Positions 22,494-32,451 of a stretch of DNA of 64,000 nucleotides are shown piece by piece. The stretch spans positions 62,001 to 126,000 of the forward strand of contig CAUYUJ010017849.1 in the NCBI GenBank assembly GCA_963575745.1, read 5' to 3'. How positions within the stretch are numbered: the first letter of the stretch is position 1; each line of letters opens with the position of its first letter. This stretch comes from Prorocentrum cordatum (Eukaryota > Sar > Dinophyceae > Prorocentrales > Prorocentraceae). Position numbers and translations under genes: made by a program. The notes under the pieces were generated by a model that did no database searches, was not told where the DNA came from, and was given only the letters and a program-made list of their open reading frames with translations.

Positions 22494-23154
22494 ATTTTCT
22501 CTCTCCTTCTGCCACCCCCAGGGCCTGGAGCTGGGGGCGAGGGAACGTTTCCCAGCCATGGTCTGCTCCTCACAGGCCGCTGCTCTACCTCTCGGTGCAG
22601 AGTGCAGCGATGGCCGGGGGGCCTACCTTTTTTGGTGCCGAGGCCAACCCAGGCCGTGGCCGTGCGTGCTTTCCGCCCACTCGGCCAACGGCAAGCCCGA
22701 CCAGAGAGGCCCGCCGTCAAGGCCTCGTGCCTCGCGGCGGGGGGGGTCCCGGGAGGCGAGGCGGCTTCGGGCCCCTCAATGCGCACCCAGCAGCCCTCCG
22801 CCGCCGAGGCCACGGGCGCTCCGAGGTGGGGCCTCTGCACCTCCCCGCGGGCCGAGCCGCTCCGCGGCGGCTACATCCTTCATCGTCATCTTCGCATTCA
22901 TGTCCATAGTCATCTTCCTCTTCATCTGCACCGTCATCTCCATCTTCATTTTCATCTCCATCTCCGAGCCGCTCCGTGGCTGCCGACCGTCCCTGTTTTG
23001 GCTGCCTCCCTGAAAAAAAAAGGGCTCTTGCACGCCCACCTCGCCCCTGGCACCTGGCCGGGGGCTGGAGCGTGGAAGGCCGCACGGCGGCGCTGGCCAC
23101 GAGCACGGGCTGCCCCCCCATTGGGGTGATGACTGCTATACACACGTGGGTACC
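22494..23154. other. GC-rich sequence with CATCTT tract; no gene called
   Basis: Possible continuation of the preceding gene, but no frame is convincing. A short tract of TCATCTTC and CATCTCCAT repeats occupies 22876-22970. A run of A precedes GGGCTCTTGC near 23012. Confidence 0.35.
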
Positions 23155-23380
23155 ACCCTGCTCTACGCTACTACTTTACCCTGCTCTACTCTCCTCCACT
23201 CTACTCTACCCTGCTCTGCTCTACTCCTTCTCTGCTCTTCTCTACTCTGCACCTCTCTCCTCTGCTCTACCGTAGCATACTCTACTCTGGTCCAAGTCTA
23301 TTACACTCTACTGCACTCTGAACTACCCGATCGTCACCTACTCTACTCTACTCCACCCTACCCTACCCTGGCCTACCATC
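23155..23380 (+). repeat. CTCTAC pentamer repeat
   Basis: Degenerate CTCTAC, CCCTGCTCTACT units; the same family as 20930-21140 and 24900-25480. Confidence 0.85.
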
Positions 23381-23449
23381 AGAGCGAGGGGGCCGAACGG
23401 TCATTCACTGCCCCTGGGTGCGTGGCTGAAGTGGAATTCCGCGGTGCGG

Positions 23450-23535
23450 ATTCTTGTTGTTGCTGTTGTTGCTGTTGTTGGTGATGTTTTTTGTTGGTTG
23501 TAGTTTGTTGTGGTTGTTGTTCGTTGTCGTCGTCC
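23450..23535 (+). repeat. GTT trinucleotide tract
   Basis: GTTGTTGCTGTTGTTG units grade into GTCGTCGTC before the GACCCACCC array begins. Confidence 0.75.
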
Positions 23536-23815
23536 CACCCGCAACTCGCCCCGCGACCCGCCCGCGACCCAACCCGCGACCCACCCCGCGACCCACCCGC
23601 GACCCACCCGCGACCCACCCGCGACCCAACCCGCGACCCACCCCGCGACCCACCCCGCGACCCACCCCGCGACCCACCCGCGACCCACCCCGCGACCCGC
23701 CCGCGGCCCACCCCGCGACCCACCCGCGACCCACCCGCGACCCACCCGCGACCCACTCGCGACCCACCCGCGACCCACCCCGCGACCCACCCGCGACCCA
23801 CCTCGACCCAAACCA
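23536..23815 (+). repeat. 11-13 bp GACCCACCCGC minisatellite
   Basis: About 23 units of GACCCACCCGC, with some CCCCGC or AACCCGC variants. Frames with DPPATHPRP-like repeats on the plus strand and GRGWVAG repeats on the minus strand are by-products. Confidence 0.95.
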
Positions 23816-24240
23816 AGTTCAAGGTTCAAACCACCATTTTCGGCGCCTGCGGCTTGCTTGTTTGTATTCCTTCCAGGTGGAGGGCCCGCGACCCGCACCG
23901 TGCGAACCGCCCGCGACCCAAACCGCGTTCAGGGTACAAGCCCATTTTTTCGGCGCCTGCGGCGGGCATCTTTTGCATTCGTTTCAGGTGGAGAACCCGC
24001 GGCCCACCCGCGACCACGTTCAGTGTACAAACAAATTGTTTTGGCACCTGCGGCGGGCATCTTTTGCATTCGTTCCCGGTGGAGAACCCGCAGCCCACCC
24101 GCGACCCAAACCAAGTTCAGTGTACAAACCATTTTTTTTGGCGCCTGCGGCGGGCTGCTTTTGCATTCCTTCCAGGTGGAGGTGGAGAGCCCGCGACCCA
24201 CCCGCGATCCAAACCAAGTTCACTGAACGAGCCAATGCCG
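23816..24240 (+). repeat. ~92-110 bp repeat with GGCGCCTGCGGCGGGC core
   Basis: Four units with cores near 23841, 23951, 24043 and 24139 and a decayed fifth. Each has CCAAGTTCAGTGTACAAACC, a T run, GGCGCCTGCGGCGGGC, CTTTTGCATTC, CAGGTGGAGAACCCGCG, then GACCC units like the preceding array. The GC core also occurs, inverted, in the 158-bp satellite at 50890-52815. Confidence 0.85.
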
Positions 24241-24399
24241 CACAAGCGCGGCGGCGGATTTTTGCATGCCGTCTGAGCCCGCAAGGACCTCTTCAAGCCC
24301 CGCGCATCCACACCAGCCCGTCCAGCAACTTTGCCCTGGCGAGTTGCCTTGATCAGAGAAGTCGGGGAGCATAACGTGGAAAAAACGGATTGCGTTGCC

Positions 24400-24800
24400 G
24401 TTATCTTGGGGAAGGAGGGGGAGGCAGGAGGAGTAAACAGGGGACGAGGAGGACGCGGAAGAAGAGAGGATTTAAGGAGAATGTGGAGAAACAGGGGGAG
24501 GAGCAGGAGGACCAGGAGGGGGAGGAGGACGAGGAGGGGGAGGAGGGGGAGGATGATGATGATGGACGACAATGGGAGGACGATGATGGAGGCCGATGAG
24601 GGGGAGGACGACAATGGGAGGACGATGATGAAAGGACGAGGGGGGGAGAGGGAGGACGAGGAAGAAGAGGAGGACGAGGTGGAGGAGGAGGATGACGATG
24701 AGGACGAGAACGAGGACGAGGACGAGGAAGAGGAGGAGGAGGAGGAGGAGGAGGAGGAGGAGGAGGAGGAGGAGGAGGAAGGGGAGGAGAGCGCCATCGA
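24400..24800 (+). repeat. GAGGA homopurine tract
   Basis: About 400 bp of GAG, GGA and GAC units with a pure GGA run at 24733-24780. Glu-rich plus frames and Ser/Leu-rich minus frames are repeat products. Possible triplex-forming DNA. Confidence 0.85.
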
Positions 24801-24899
24801 CAAGGAAAGTGGAAGCCACGAGGTCCGCCGGCTCGACGACGCCCGCGTCGCCCGCGCCCGCCCCCTCACTCTTATCCGCAATTGCGGGGTGCTACGTAA

Positions 24900-25480
24900 T
24901 CTTCTCTACCCCTACTATACTGTGCTCTACTCCTACTCTACTCTTGCTCTACCTCTACTCTGCTCTGCCCTACTCTACCCCCACTCTGCTCTACTCTGGT
25001 GTACCCTTCTCGTCTATTAGCTACACCACTCTGCTGTACTCCATTCAACTCTACTCTGTTATACCCGACTCTACTCTACCAACTACTCTGATCTACTCAA
25101 CTCTACCCTACAATGCTCTCCTTTACACCTGCCCTGCTCTGCCGGCCCTACCCTACTCTACTATATTCCACTCTATTCCACTCGACTCCTGCTGTGCAAT
25201 ACTCTACTCTCCTCTGCTGTTCTCTACTCCGCTCTACTCTATTATACTCCTTTGTGCCAGCTGTACTCTACCATCTGCCCCACTCTACTTTACCCTACTC
25301 TATTCAGCTCTACTCCACCTACTCCTAGCTTACCCTAACATGCCTACCCTATCCTACCCTATCCTGCCCTACCCTACTCTACTGTACTCGACTCTACTCT
25401 CCTCTAACCTGCTCTACTGTACCTTACTTTACGCCTCCTCTGCTCCACTATACGCTCCTCTCCTCTCCTCCACTCTTGTT
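24900..25480 (+). repeat. CTCTAC pentamer repeat, long copy
   Basis: Nearly 600 bp of CTCTACTCTAC, CCCTACTCTA and TATACTCC variants, the longest of three such blocks. Confidence 0.9.
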
Positions 25481-25499
25481 GGGACGCCCTTGGAATAGC

Positions 25500-25710
25500 C
25501 ACAGACAGCCATTGGACTAGCAGAGGGAGCCATGCGGACAGCAGAGGGCGCCATGCGGCTTGCAGAGGCAGCCATGCGCAACAGAGGAAGTCATGCGAAC
25601 AGCATTGGGCGCCATGCGCAACAGAGGGAGCCACGCGCAACAGATGATGCCATGCGGATACCAGAGGACGCCATGCGCAACAGAGGAAGCCATATGCAGC
25701 AGTTGACGCT
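25500..25710 (+). repeat. 24-bp minisatellite
   Basis: About eight units of GCCATGCGCAACAGAGGGA with diverged spacers (ACAGCAGAGGG, CTTGCAGAGGC). It starts where the CTCTAC block ends. Confidence 0.8.
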
Positions 25711-26159
25711 TCAGGGGCAACATCGGGGGGGGGGGGCAGTGTACCATTTCTGTATGGATGGAGCTATGACTACTTATAGGCACGCTGCTGTGGAGACTGG
25801 GAAGGCTGTCGGGCAGCGCGCGAACAGGCCGTTTTTGGGTGGTGGCGGGCGGTTGTCGACACATGGCAACCTGAGCATCGCCAGGCTCAGCGGACGTGTT
25901 TTCCCGCTCCTTAACGCGCATGGCCATATGTACTCACCAGAACCACGCGCGCGCTTCGCGCGCGCTTAGGTTCTAGCAAACCCCAGGCCGTGACAAGTTC
26001 ACAGACCCTCTGAAACAGTTACCCACACATGGCATGACGATGAGGCACACCGAAGCGTCAAACAACCAAGGCCGAACAGATATCGATCACATACAATGGC
26101 AACTCCATACAAGACAATGCGAACCAACGCCACGTAGTAAAAAAAATATTCAGAATGGG
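25711..26159. other. no gene seen
   Basis: Short frames only. A GCGCGCTTCGCGCGCGC palindrome lies near 25949-25967, a potential cruciform. Confidence 0.4.
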
Positions 26160-26360
26160 GTGCCCACACTGGCACTGCAATGCAACGCAGTGCCATGGAA
26201 ACCAGATGCGAGCGCCATGGAGCGAGAAGCACAGCAAATGAAAGGCAAGGCAATGCGATGCAATCCAACGAATTGCAAAGCAGAACAATGCTCACCAACG
26301 CAATGCTGTTTGCGGAGCCATGCCTGTGCACATCCGTCGGAAAACAACCAAGTGAAAAAC
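26160..26360. repeat. GCAATGCGATGCAATCC low-complexity repeat
   Basis: Repeated GCAATG and CAACGCA motifs, an inverse-orientation counterpart of 2565-2815. Confidence 0.5.
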
Positions 26361-26518
26361 AATGCAATATAATGCACAATAACGAAAGAAGCCGTACGAA
26401 CCCGAGGGTTCCAGAACCTCAGGGATCCCAGGGTTAAGGTGTGCAAAACAAGTAAGTGGTGGATGCCCCGATTCCGCCGTTGGTAAACATCCATATGACG
26501 TTAGCGCACCAGCTCGTC

Positions 26519-26590
26519 CTTCTCCTCGCCCCCCTCCTCCTCCTCCTCCTCCTCCTCCTCCTCCACCTCCTCCTCCTCCCTCTCGCAAAT
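26519..26590. repeat. CTC microsatellite
   Basis: Pure and near-pure CCT/CTC units on the plus strand. Confidence 0.85.
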
Positions 26591-26929
26591 TATCCTCTGG
26601 CTGGTCGGCTGGCCCCGACCGGCGACAATTTAGATTGCCACACATACCTGTTACATGGAAAAAGAAAAGTAACGAATTTCCCCCCTCAAGCTGCCCGGAA
26701 ATAGCTGTCACAAGTAGCCCCCCGTCCATCGGCCACGCGGCCAGGACAACCTGTATGTCTTCTAAGTTGGCCACGGGAAGAGGGGTGAGAAGCAGCGTAA
26801 AAGGACTGCGAAAGAGACCGAAAGTTGCAAATTCCCCAGCGCTTGTTTTTGCAAGCACCCAGAAAGGCTCCAGGGCAGCCGCTAGGAAGACCCAGGGCAG
26901 CCTGATGGGGTGATGCCCGAGAAACACTA
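26591..26929. other. no gene seen
   Basis: Unique sequence between two repeats. A 234-aa minus frame covering it includes translated repeat at its downstream end and shows no domain. Confidence 0.35.
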
Positions 26930-27082
26930 AAAGAGCTTCGCAACACCATGCTGAGAGTCTCTTTGGATGCCTTTTTGGGGCGCTCTTTGAAGGCAATTTG
27001 AAAAGTTGTTTGGTTTCTTGGAAGGCATCTCAGAGGTCTCTTGTCATATTTGAAGCCTCTATGGGGGCCTCTTGATGCTTCT

Positions 27083-27125
<43 letters not shown>

Positions 27126-28060
27126 CGGGCGCTCCTGGGGCCTCAGCCTGCCTGTTGGGGCCCTGCTAGCGGTCTCGGGGGCCGTCTTCGGGGGACGGGC
27201 TCGCTCTGTGAGTTCGGGTTCCGCCTCTTGTGCCCCTCTTGGGGCTCTCCTGGAACGCTCTTAGGCTGTATTAGGGGCGTTCTGGGCTGTCTTGAGGCCG
27301 TGTCGGGGGCCTCTTCTTGGGCCGTCGTGAAAGATTTTGGGGAACTCTTGGGCTGTCTTAGAGAATTGGAACCGCGAGAGAGCAAGAACACGACAATCGT
27401 TGAAAGTTCTGTTGGGACTCAATATTTGTTGTCTCTTGGTGCTTTCGGCCCACGTCGCCGCCATTCCTGGGTTGTGGGTAAGGCCTCTTGATATTTCGTT
27501 CGGGTATCGTGCAAGTCCTCTCGAGGGCTTTTCGCAAGCAGCTTTGAAGCCTCCGGGGGAGCGCTGTTGAGCCTCGTGGGGCCTCTTTTGGCCTCCTGGG
27601 TGCCTCTTGGAGCTTCCTGGGGGCCTCTTGGGGCGGAAGGCTCGAATTGTCGGTTCGCGTTCCCCACCTTGGGCACCTCTTGAGGCCGTCCTGAGGCCCT
27701 CTTGTGCCGCCTTGGGAGCCTCTTGGGCCGTTTGGGGGCCATCTTGGGCCGTCTCGGGGGCCTCTTGGGCCCTTTTGGGGCGAGGTTGGAGGCTTCTTGG
27801 GCAGTCTTGGAGTGTCGAAAATCAGAAAACGCGAGAACGCGGAAAACATTGAACAACGAACTGAATATCAATGATTTTGGCCTCTTGGGGCCTTCTTGGA
27901 GGTCCTCTCGGAGCGCTCTTAGGGCCTCTTGGGGGCCTCTTGGGCCATCTTGGGGCCATCTAGGACGTCTTGGTGCGCTCTTGGGCCGTCCTGACGGCCT
28001 CTGGGCGTTCGCTGCGGGGGCCAAGGAGGACCCTCGAGGCGCAGGGAACGCCCTGGAGCG
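26930..28060 (-). repeat. CTCTTGGGGCC repeat with ~360-bp unit heads
   Basis: The inverse of the family at 14150-15385. Blocks of CTCTTGGGGCC and GGGCCGTCTTGG alternate with unit heads near 27358-27440 and 27815-27880, whose inverse reads AATCATTGATATTC and GCGTTCTCGCG. The long frames in all six frames are repeat products. Confidence 0.85.
27083..27125 (+). repeat. 43-nt guanine homopolymer
   Basis: An uninterrupted run of 43 G on the plus strand, ended by a single C. It lies within the CTCTTGGGGCC array. The true length may be uncertain because homopolymers this long are hard to sequence. Confidence 0.85.
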
Positions 28061-28159
28061 TTCAAAAAGACCCGCCGGTGCCAGGGACTAAAGTGGGTTG
28101 CGGGGGGTAGGGGGGAATTTTGAAAAAGAGTGGACCCCAAGGCCCGGGGACCCGGTCGC

Positions 28160-28211
28160 CTGTTATACATATATATGTATATACAGATCGATCTGATTAC
28201 ATAGCTAATGA

Positions 28212-28250
<39 letters not shown>

Positions 28251-28315
28251 GCTCATTGGTGTGAATACATGTAGATACATCTACATATTTACATTTAGAT
28301 ATATACACCTCCTTT
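28160..28315. repeat. TA-rich microsatellite
   Basis: ATATATAT and TATACA units flank a CAGATCGATCTG palindrome near 28180, followed by TACATCTACATATTTACATTTA units. Confidence 0.8.
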
Positions 28316-29022
28316 GTCGCGCATGAACATATACGATCTTTAGGCGTCTAGGAACTGCTGCTTCCGAGCTGGCAGGGGGCTTATTAGCCATGGTGCGGGT
28401 ACCAGGGCGGGGGTTGGGTGGAGATATGTCCCCTGTAAGTGTGTCAACTCCGCTTCCCGCCCCGCTTCCCACATACACTGCAGTCTATGTTCAGCTGGCT
28501 GTATAGCTTTGCACGCCAGGAGGCTCGACTCCAGCCTGCTTGGTGATACGAAGCCACTCCCAGTGTGAACCGCCCCGCAAGCCACAGGTGGATGCCCCGA
28601 ACAATCTTCGTCTTCATCCTCCCTTCCGCCCTCCATTCTCTGTGCATGCCGCCCTCTGCGATGCGCGTCTCAAGCAACCCCACAGAAGATCGCAAATGCG
28701 CGAACAAGTAATCTGATATGTTCGTGCTACATACAGACCCACAGCAGTAGGATACGCCTGCAACCCATAAAGTAATTCCAACGACGAACCAACACTACTC
28801 ACGCACCGTGAAGCTCAATCTTCTCCAGGAGACAGCTCGTATCAATAAATGCAGAGGCGTAGGGGGTGGGACCAGGGCAGACTGAGGGGCGGCATGGAAC
28901 AAGAGGGTGGTCCCACCGACGTGAGAGCCGGGATGGGCATCCCCCTCTTCGTCTCGCTCCCTCCTCCTGCTCATCCTCCATCTCCTCTTCTTTCTCAGTG
29001 TCTCTTTCCTCCTCATGCTCCT
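28316..29022. other. no gene seen
   Basis: Unique sequence. A CTC-rich tract lies at 28945-29015 immediately left of the inverted-repeat element. No supported frame. Confidence 0.4.
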
Positions 29023-29030
29023 CTCTAGTG

Positions 29031-29180
29031 TTAGGTCGGGCATGTCCCCTTACAGGCAGATTTTGGAGGAACAGTTTATAATACTCAAAACAATATACAA
29101 CACAAATACAAAAAATCGTCCCCAGAGTATTTTTGACTATTTCTGAATATTCCTCCTGTAGAGGGGTAGGCCCGACTTAC
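29031..29180 (+). mobile_element. 150-bp TIR element, 8-bp target duplication (family M, copy 1)
   Basis: Left end TTAGGTCGGGC...TACAGG and right end CCTGTAGAGG...GCCCGACTTAC are imperfect inverse copies of about 31 bp. The interior is AT-rich and has no frame (AAAATCGTCCCCAGAGTATT is shared with other copies). CTCTAGTG flanks it directly on both sides (29023-29030 and 29181-29188). Eight-bp duplications are typical of hAT, P and Merlin superfamilies. It is non-autonomous, a MITE. Confidence 0.9.
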
Positions 29181-29309
29181 CTCTAGTGCGTTGGCATCCG
29201 CGCCACCAAGAGGCCGAGCGGTCCGTAGGCCGGAACGCGTGGATCCAGGGGCGCGCCAAGTGCGGCGCCGCCATGAGGTGGGCCTGCCGCCCCGTCGGGA
29301 AGCCGCTGC

Positions 29310-29420
29310 GGATCCTCCTCCTCCTCCTCCTCTTCCTCCTCCTCCTCCTCCTCCTCCCCTGTCCTGCTCCTCCTCCTCCTGCTCCTCCTCCTCCTCCTCC
29401 TCCTCCTCCCCCGTCCTGCT

Positions 29421-29456
<36 letters not shown>

Positions 29457-29490
29457 CCTCCTCCTCCTCCTCCTCCTCCTCCTCCCCCTA
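29310..29490. repeat. CTC microsatellite
   Basis: Long CTC/CCT run with two CCCGTCCTGCTC interruptions and CTGCTC hexamers in the second half. Pro/Ser/Leu-rich frames are by-products. Confidence 0.9.
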
Positions 29491-30026
29491 TTTGAGCGGC
29501 GCCCAAGGTGGCGAGAGAACTCTCGGTCCCGCCTGCGGATTCGCAGAGCACTTCCCCAAAACGGGGCCATCTTGACAGCGCTGACCGGCCAGCGAAGCAA
29601 TCGCCAGCCAGGGGGAGGGAGAGGAGAGCAGGCACAACATGCATCAACGATGCTGTATGCAACGCGCCATCCTGTCTCCAGTCGTCCCCTTCTCGCGCGT
29701 CCCTGGAAGCATTCCTTGTTTCACTCTGGGAAACGCCCGCGTGTAAGACAACTGTCCATTGGGCTTTCCGTTCAGGCGAGGGCACACACTCAGAAACGAA
29801 CTGCGCTGATTTGTTTCTTTGTTTGCTTCTTCCTTCGTCGCCCTCGTCCTGAGACACAGAACGTACACTACGAGCGGTTGACCAACGCGCAAGTTTCAAA
29901 TTCAACGACGGCCGCAAGTATAACACAGGCCCAAGGCTCCTGGGGTGGGCGACTCGACCAAAACCGAGCCGTAGGAGGTAAATGTAGTAAGTGTCGGAGG
30001 AAGAAATGTATGAGGGGTGGCCTCCC
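29491..30026. other. no gene seen; 3' flank of the S1 retrocopy
   Basis: Downstream flank of the minus-strand pseudogene ending at 30027. No terminal A run (plus-strand T run) marks the retrocopy's 3' end, so its right boundary is undefined. Confidence 0.4.
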
Positions 30027-31585
30027 TCACTGGGAATCGCCTCGCCATGGTCTCATGGACAGATCCATGAAATTATTTTCGATATCCACGCTGACGACGC
30101 GCACTTTCACCTCTTCGTCGACGCGGAGTTCTGTATTGATGTTCCTCACGGGCTTCCCAAGCTTTATCTTAGAGATAGGCACGATGCCCACCTGGTTCCG
30201 TCAGTTCTATAAAGGCGCCCTTTGGGGAAAGCCAATTGACCCTTCCCTTGAGCCATGTCGACGGTGCGATTTTCAAGAATGTTCCGAAGTCAGGAGCTAC
30301 CTTCGTCTTCAGTGCAGGATTCGGTACGACAGAGCTCCTCATGCTGAATGACAACTTTTCACCCTTGCCTCTTACGTCCACGAGCCTCAACCGGACCACC
30401 TTCCCGACCTCAACGACACTGCTGATGTCTTCCACGAACGTCTCTGACATGTGGGATACGTGAACGAAGCCACGGACTTGCTCGACGCCGTCCACTTTCA
30501 CATCGACGAACGCACCGCAAGGAACGACTCTCACGACCTCGCCGTCAAGCCATTCATCACCGATTTCCCATGCGAGCGCACTGAGGTTGGTAAAACGACG
30601 TCCACCCTGACCATACCTCCTACCCATGATCATGGTCAACCTAAACTTGCTGTCATCATCCAGGGCGCAGGTCCAAACTTTGACTTCCTGGTCCTCTTCG
30701 AGCAGCGTGTGGATGTCGTCGACCCTGCCCATAAATATGTCGCTCACGTGCAGCAGCCCCTCTCTGTTGGCACCGACGCCAACAAAAGCACCAACCTCTT
30801 CGACGCGAGTCACGGTGCCAGTGTATACCTGGCCAACCTTGAGCTTGTCATAAGGGATTGGCGGGACCTTCATATCATTAGCGCTCACGACCGATTCCTC
30901 GGGACCGCCATCAACATTTTCCCATCTAACCTGAAACGTGCCGTCCGTGTTTCTCTTGAGCACCGTGCCAAGGTACATCAGACAGTCTTCAGGAAACTTC
31001 GCAAACACCTCGTCGCCAATCCTGTAATCCCGCTTGGTCTTCACTATTTTCATGCTCTCGCAATGGACGTCCGCATGCTCGACCCCCCATCAAGACCGTC
31101 CCACCTGACGCGGAACTTCTTCTGCCCCAGGACCGCCGCAACCGTGTCAGGGTACCAGAGGCCGTCGTCTTGGGAAATGGCCTTGCAGTCGTCGCCCACC
31201 GCGTGGTCCCAGCAAAAGGTTCTCATCTAGATGGCCTCCTCATAGAGCGTGTCCGTCTCTGGCCCACCGTCTGGATCGCCCCAGGCAATCAACCAAGAAC
31301 TGCCGACCGCATCTTTGATCCTGCCAGGATACCACCTGCCGTCGTCCGGCGACTTCGCTCTCACCTTGCACCCGACCTCCAAGGCAACACCACCCCCGCC
31401 GCCATCCGTGGCGGCCATTGCGGCCAGCGGGCGGGCGACGTGCACCTCTCTAAGCCGGGCGGCAAGCAGCTGGCTACGCAGAGGTAACCAAGGTGGGCCA
31501 CCGCCAACTGGCACGCAGCGGCCAGCGCAAGGGCAGCCGCGATGTCAGACCCTCCGCTCCGCCGCCTGGCCTCCAAACCGGCCAT
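30027..31585 (-). pseudogene. retrocopy of a Tudor-like / S1-domain RNA-binding protein
   Basis: Reading from 31418 (MAATDGG) there are three SH3/Tudor-like repeats of about 48 residues, each with W-Y-P or similar, then a V/I-x-W core and DGGP-like ending (31379-31227, about 31205-31063, about 31035-30905). Three S1 domains follow, each with GxV...GAFV and LHVS/FVHVS-like motifs: about 30890-30680, 30555-30330, 30270-30045. The S1 fold binds RNA, as in ribosomal protein S1. An in-frame TAG (31229-31227) separates Tudor repeats 1 and 2. A one-base deletion in the C6 run 31083-31088 (G6 on the coding strand) separates repeats 2 and 3. A third frameshift near 30187-30197 cuts the last S1 domain, whose other frame continues VGIVPISKIKLGKPVR to a TGA at 30027. 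A hydrophobic leader frame beginning MAGLEARRRSG at 31585 is one frame off and may be a lost plastid or secretory signal (inference). No introns and a leader relic upstream mark a processed copy. The lesions argue for a pseudogene, though sequencing error could explain the homopolymer shift. Confidence 0.8.
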
Positions 31586-31662
31586 CCCTTCCTCGAAGAC
31601 TAGCCGCTGGACTGGGACATGTGTCAAACCGACGGACGTCCCTGCGACGGGGGTCAAAACTG

Positions 31663-31677
31663 CCTGAGCCCAAAGGG
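31663..31677 (-). other. second, truncated spliced-leader relic
   Basis: On the minus strand this reads CCCTTTGGGCTCAGG, matching the truncated leader CCATTTTGGCTCAAG at 12 of 15 positions, directly abutting the full relic. Tandem full-plus-truncated leaders are the known signature of a transcript that was trans-spliced, retroposed, expressed, trans-spliced at the internal AG and retroposed again. Confidence 0.7.
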
Positions 31678-31699
31678 CTTGAGCCAAAATGGCTACGGA
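31678..31699 (-). other. perfect 22-nt dinoflagellate spliced-leader relic
   Basis: The minus strand reads T then CCGTAG and CCATTTTGGCTCAAG, identical to the DinoSL consensus over all 22 nt. No GT splice donor follows (the next bases are CCC), so this is an inserted mRNA end and not an SL RNA gene. It lies 92 bp upstream of the ATG at 31585. Confidence 0.95.
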
Positions 31700-31796
31700 A
31701 CGAACTGCCCTGATTCTTCACAGCTAAGCAGACTGCGAATCTGTATGACCATCGAACAAAATTCAATGTCGCACCCAACAAAGACCATGTTTAGAA

Positions 31797-32165
31797 AAAT
31801 AACCGCCTTCCATCCATGCAACTGTTGCACAGTCTTGCAATCACGGCCATTATGTACGAGAACGTCTCAAGGGATAGCCCCGTTTTGAAGAGGAAACTCC
31901 CTCCACCCTTGTCTAAGCACTGGAGATTTTTGAGACGAATGTGCTCTGCACCAAAACGAGAACCACATAACGAAAACCACCAGCCCTCCACCCGTGTAGC
32001 TGTTGGAAGATTATAAGACGGCTGCGCGCGTCGCGAAGGCGGGGGGCACATTTGAAAACCATTCGCCAAACATCCTCGTAAGAACGTCGATATTGAGAAG
32101 ATAATCTGCACGGCGCTAGAGCGAGAACCCTGTTTTGAAAACGACCCGCCCTGCATCCACGTATG
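31797..32165 (-). repeat. 83-bp tandem repeat, family A, array 3 (inverted)
   Basis: Five units on the minus strand, spaced about 82-95 bp (marks near 31805, 31900, 31984, 32066, 32150). Minus-strand cores include GGAGGGCTGGTGGTTTTCG and GTGGTTCTCG, and AGGGCGGGTCGTTTTC. It lies about 100 bp upstream of the leader relic. Confidence 0.8.
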
Positions 32166-32451
32166 AGTTGGACATGTCAAGCTTCAGACCATGTACGGTG
32201 AAGAAGTCTCATGCGAAACAGCCAGCCCGCCCTACCGACACGTCTGGTAGTGCGATGGGGAGGAGTTCCTTTTAATAAAGAGGGGCGGAGGAAGATGAGT
32301 AGGAGGCGGCGCGCGGGAATCAGTTGTCTGCCTAGCTCGTTTAGAGGCTTAGGGCTGCCTTCACATGCTTAAGGTCTTGGCGCAGGCAGGCGCTGGCCTG
32401 AATAAATATCTTCGACCGATTTGGTAAATCCAAACCGGTCGAACACAGTTC
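32166..32451. other. no gene seen
   Basis: Short unique spacer. AAATCCAAACCGGTCG near 32425 is preceded by CGACCGATTTGG, a small imperfect inverted repeat. No frame. Confidence 0.35.

Noticed and set aside
23454-24374. 306-aa plus frame with Cys/Phe/Gly-rich units
   Set aside because: A product of the GACCCACCCGC array and the 92-110 bp repeat.
31678-31699. SL RNA gene
   Set aside because: The leader is not followed by a GT donor or an Sm-like site; a tandem truncated leader and a gene-like reading follow instead.
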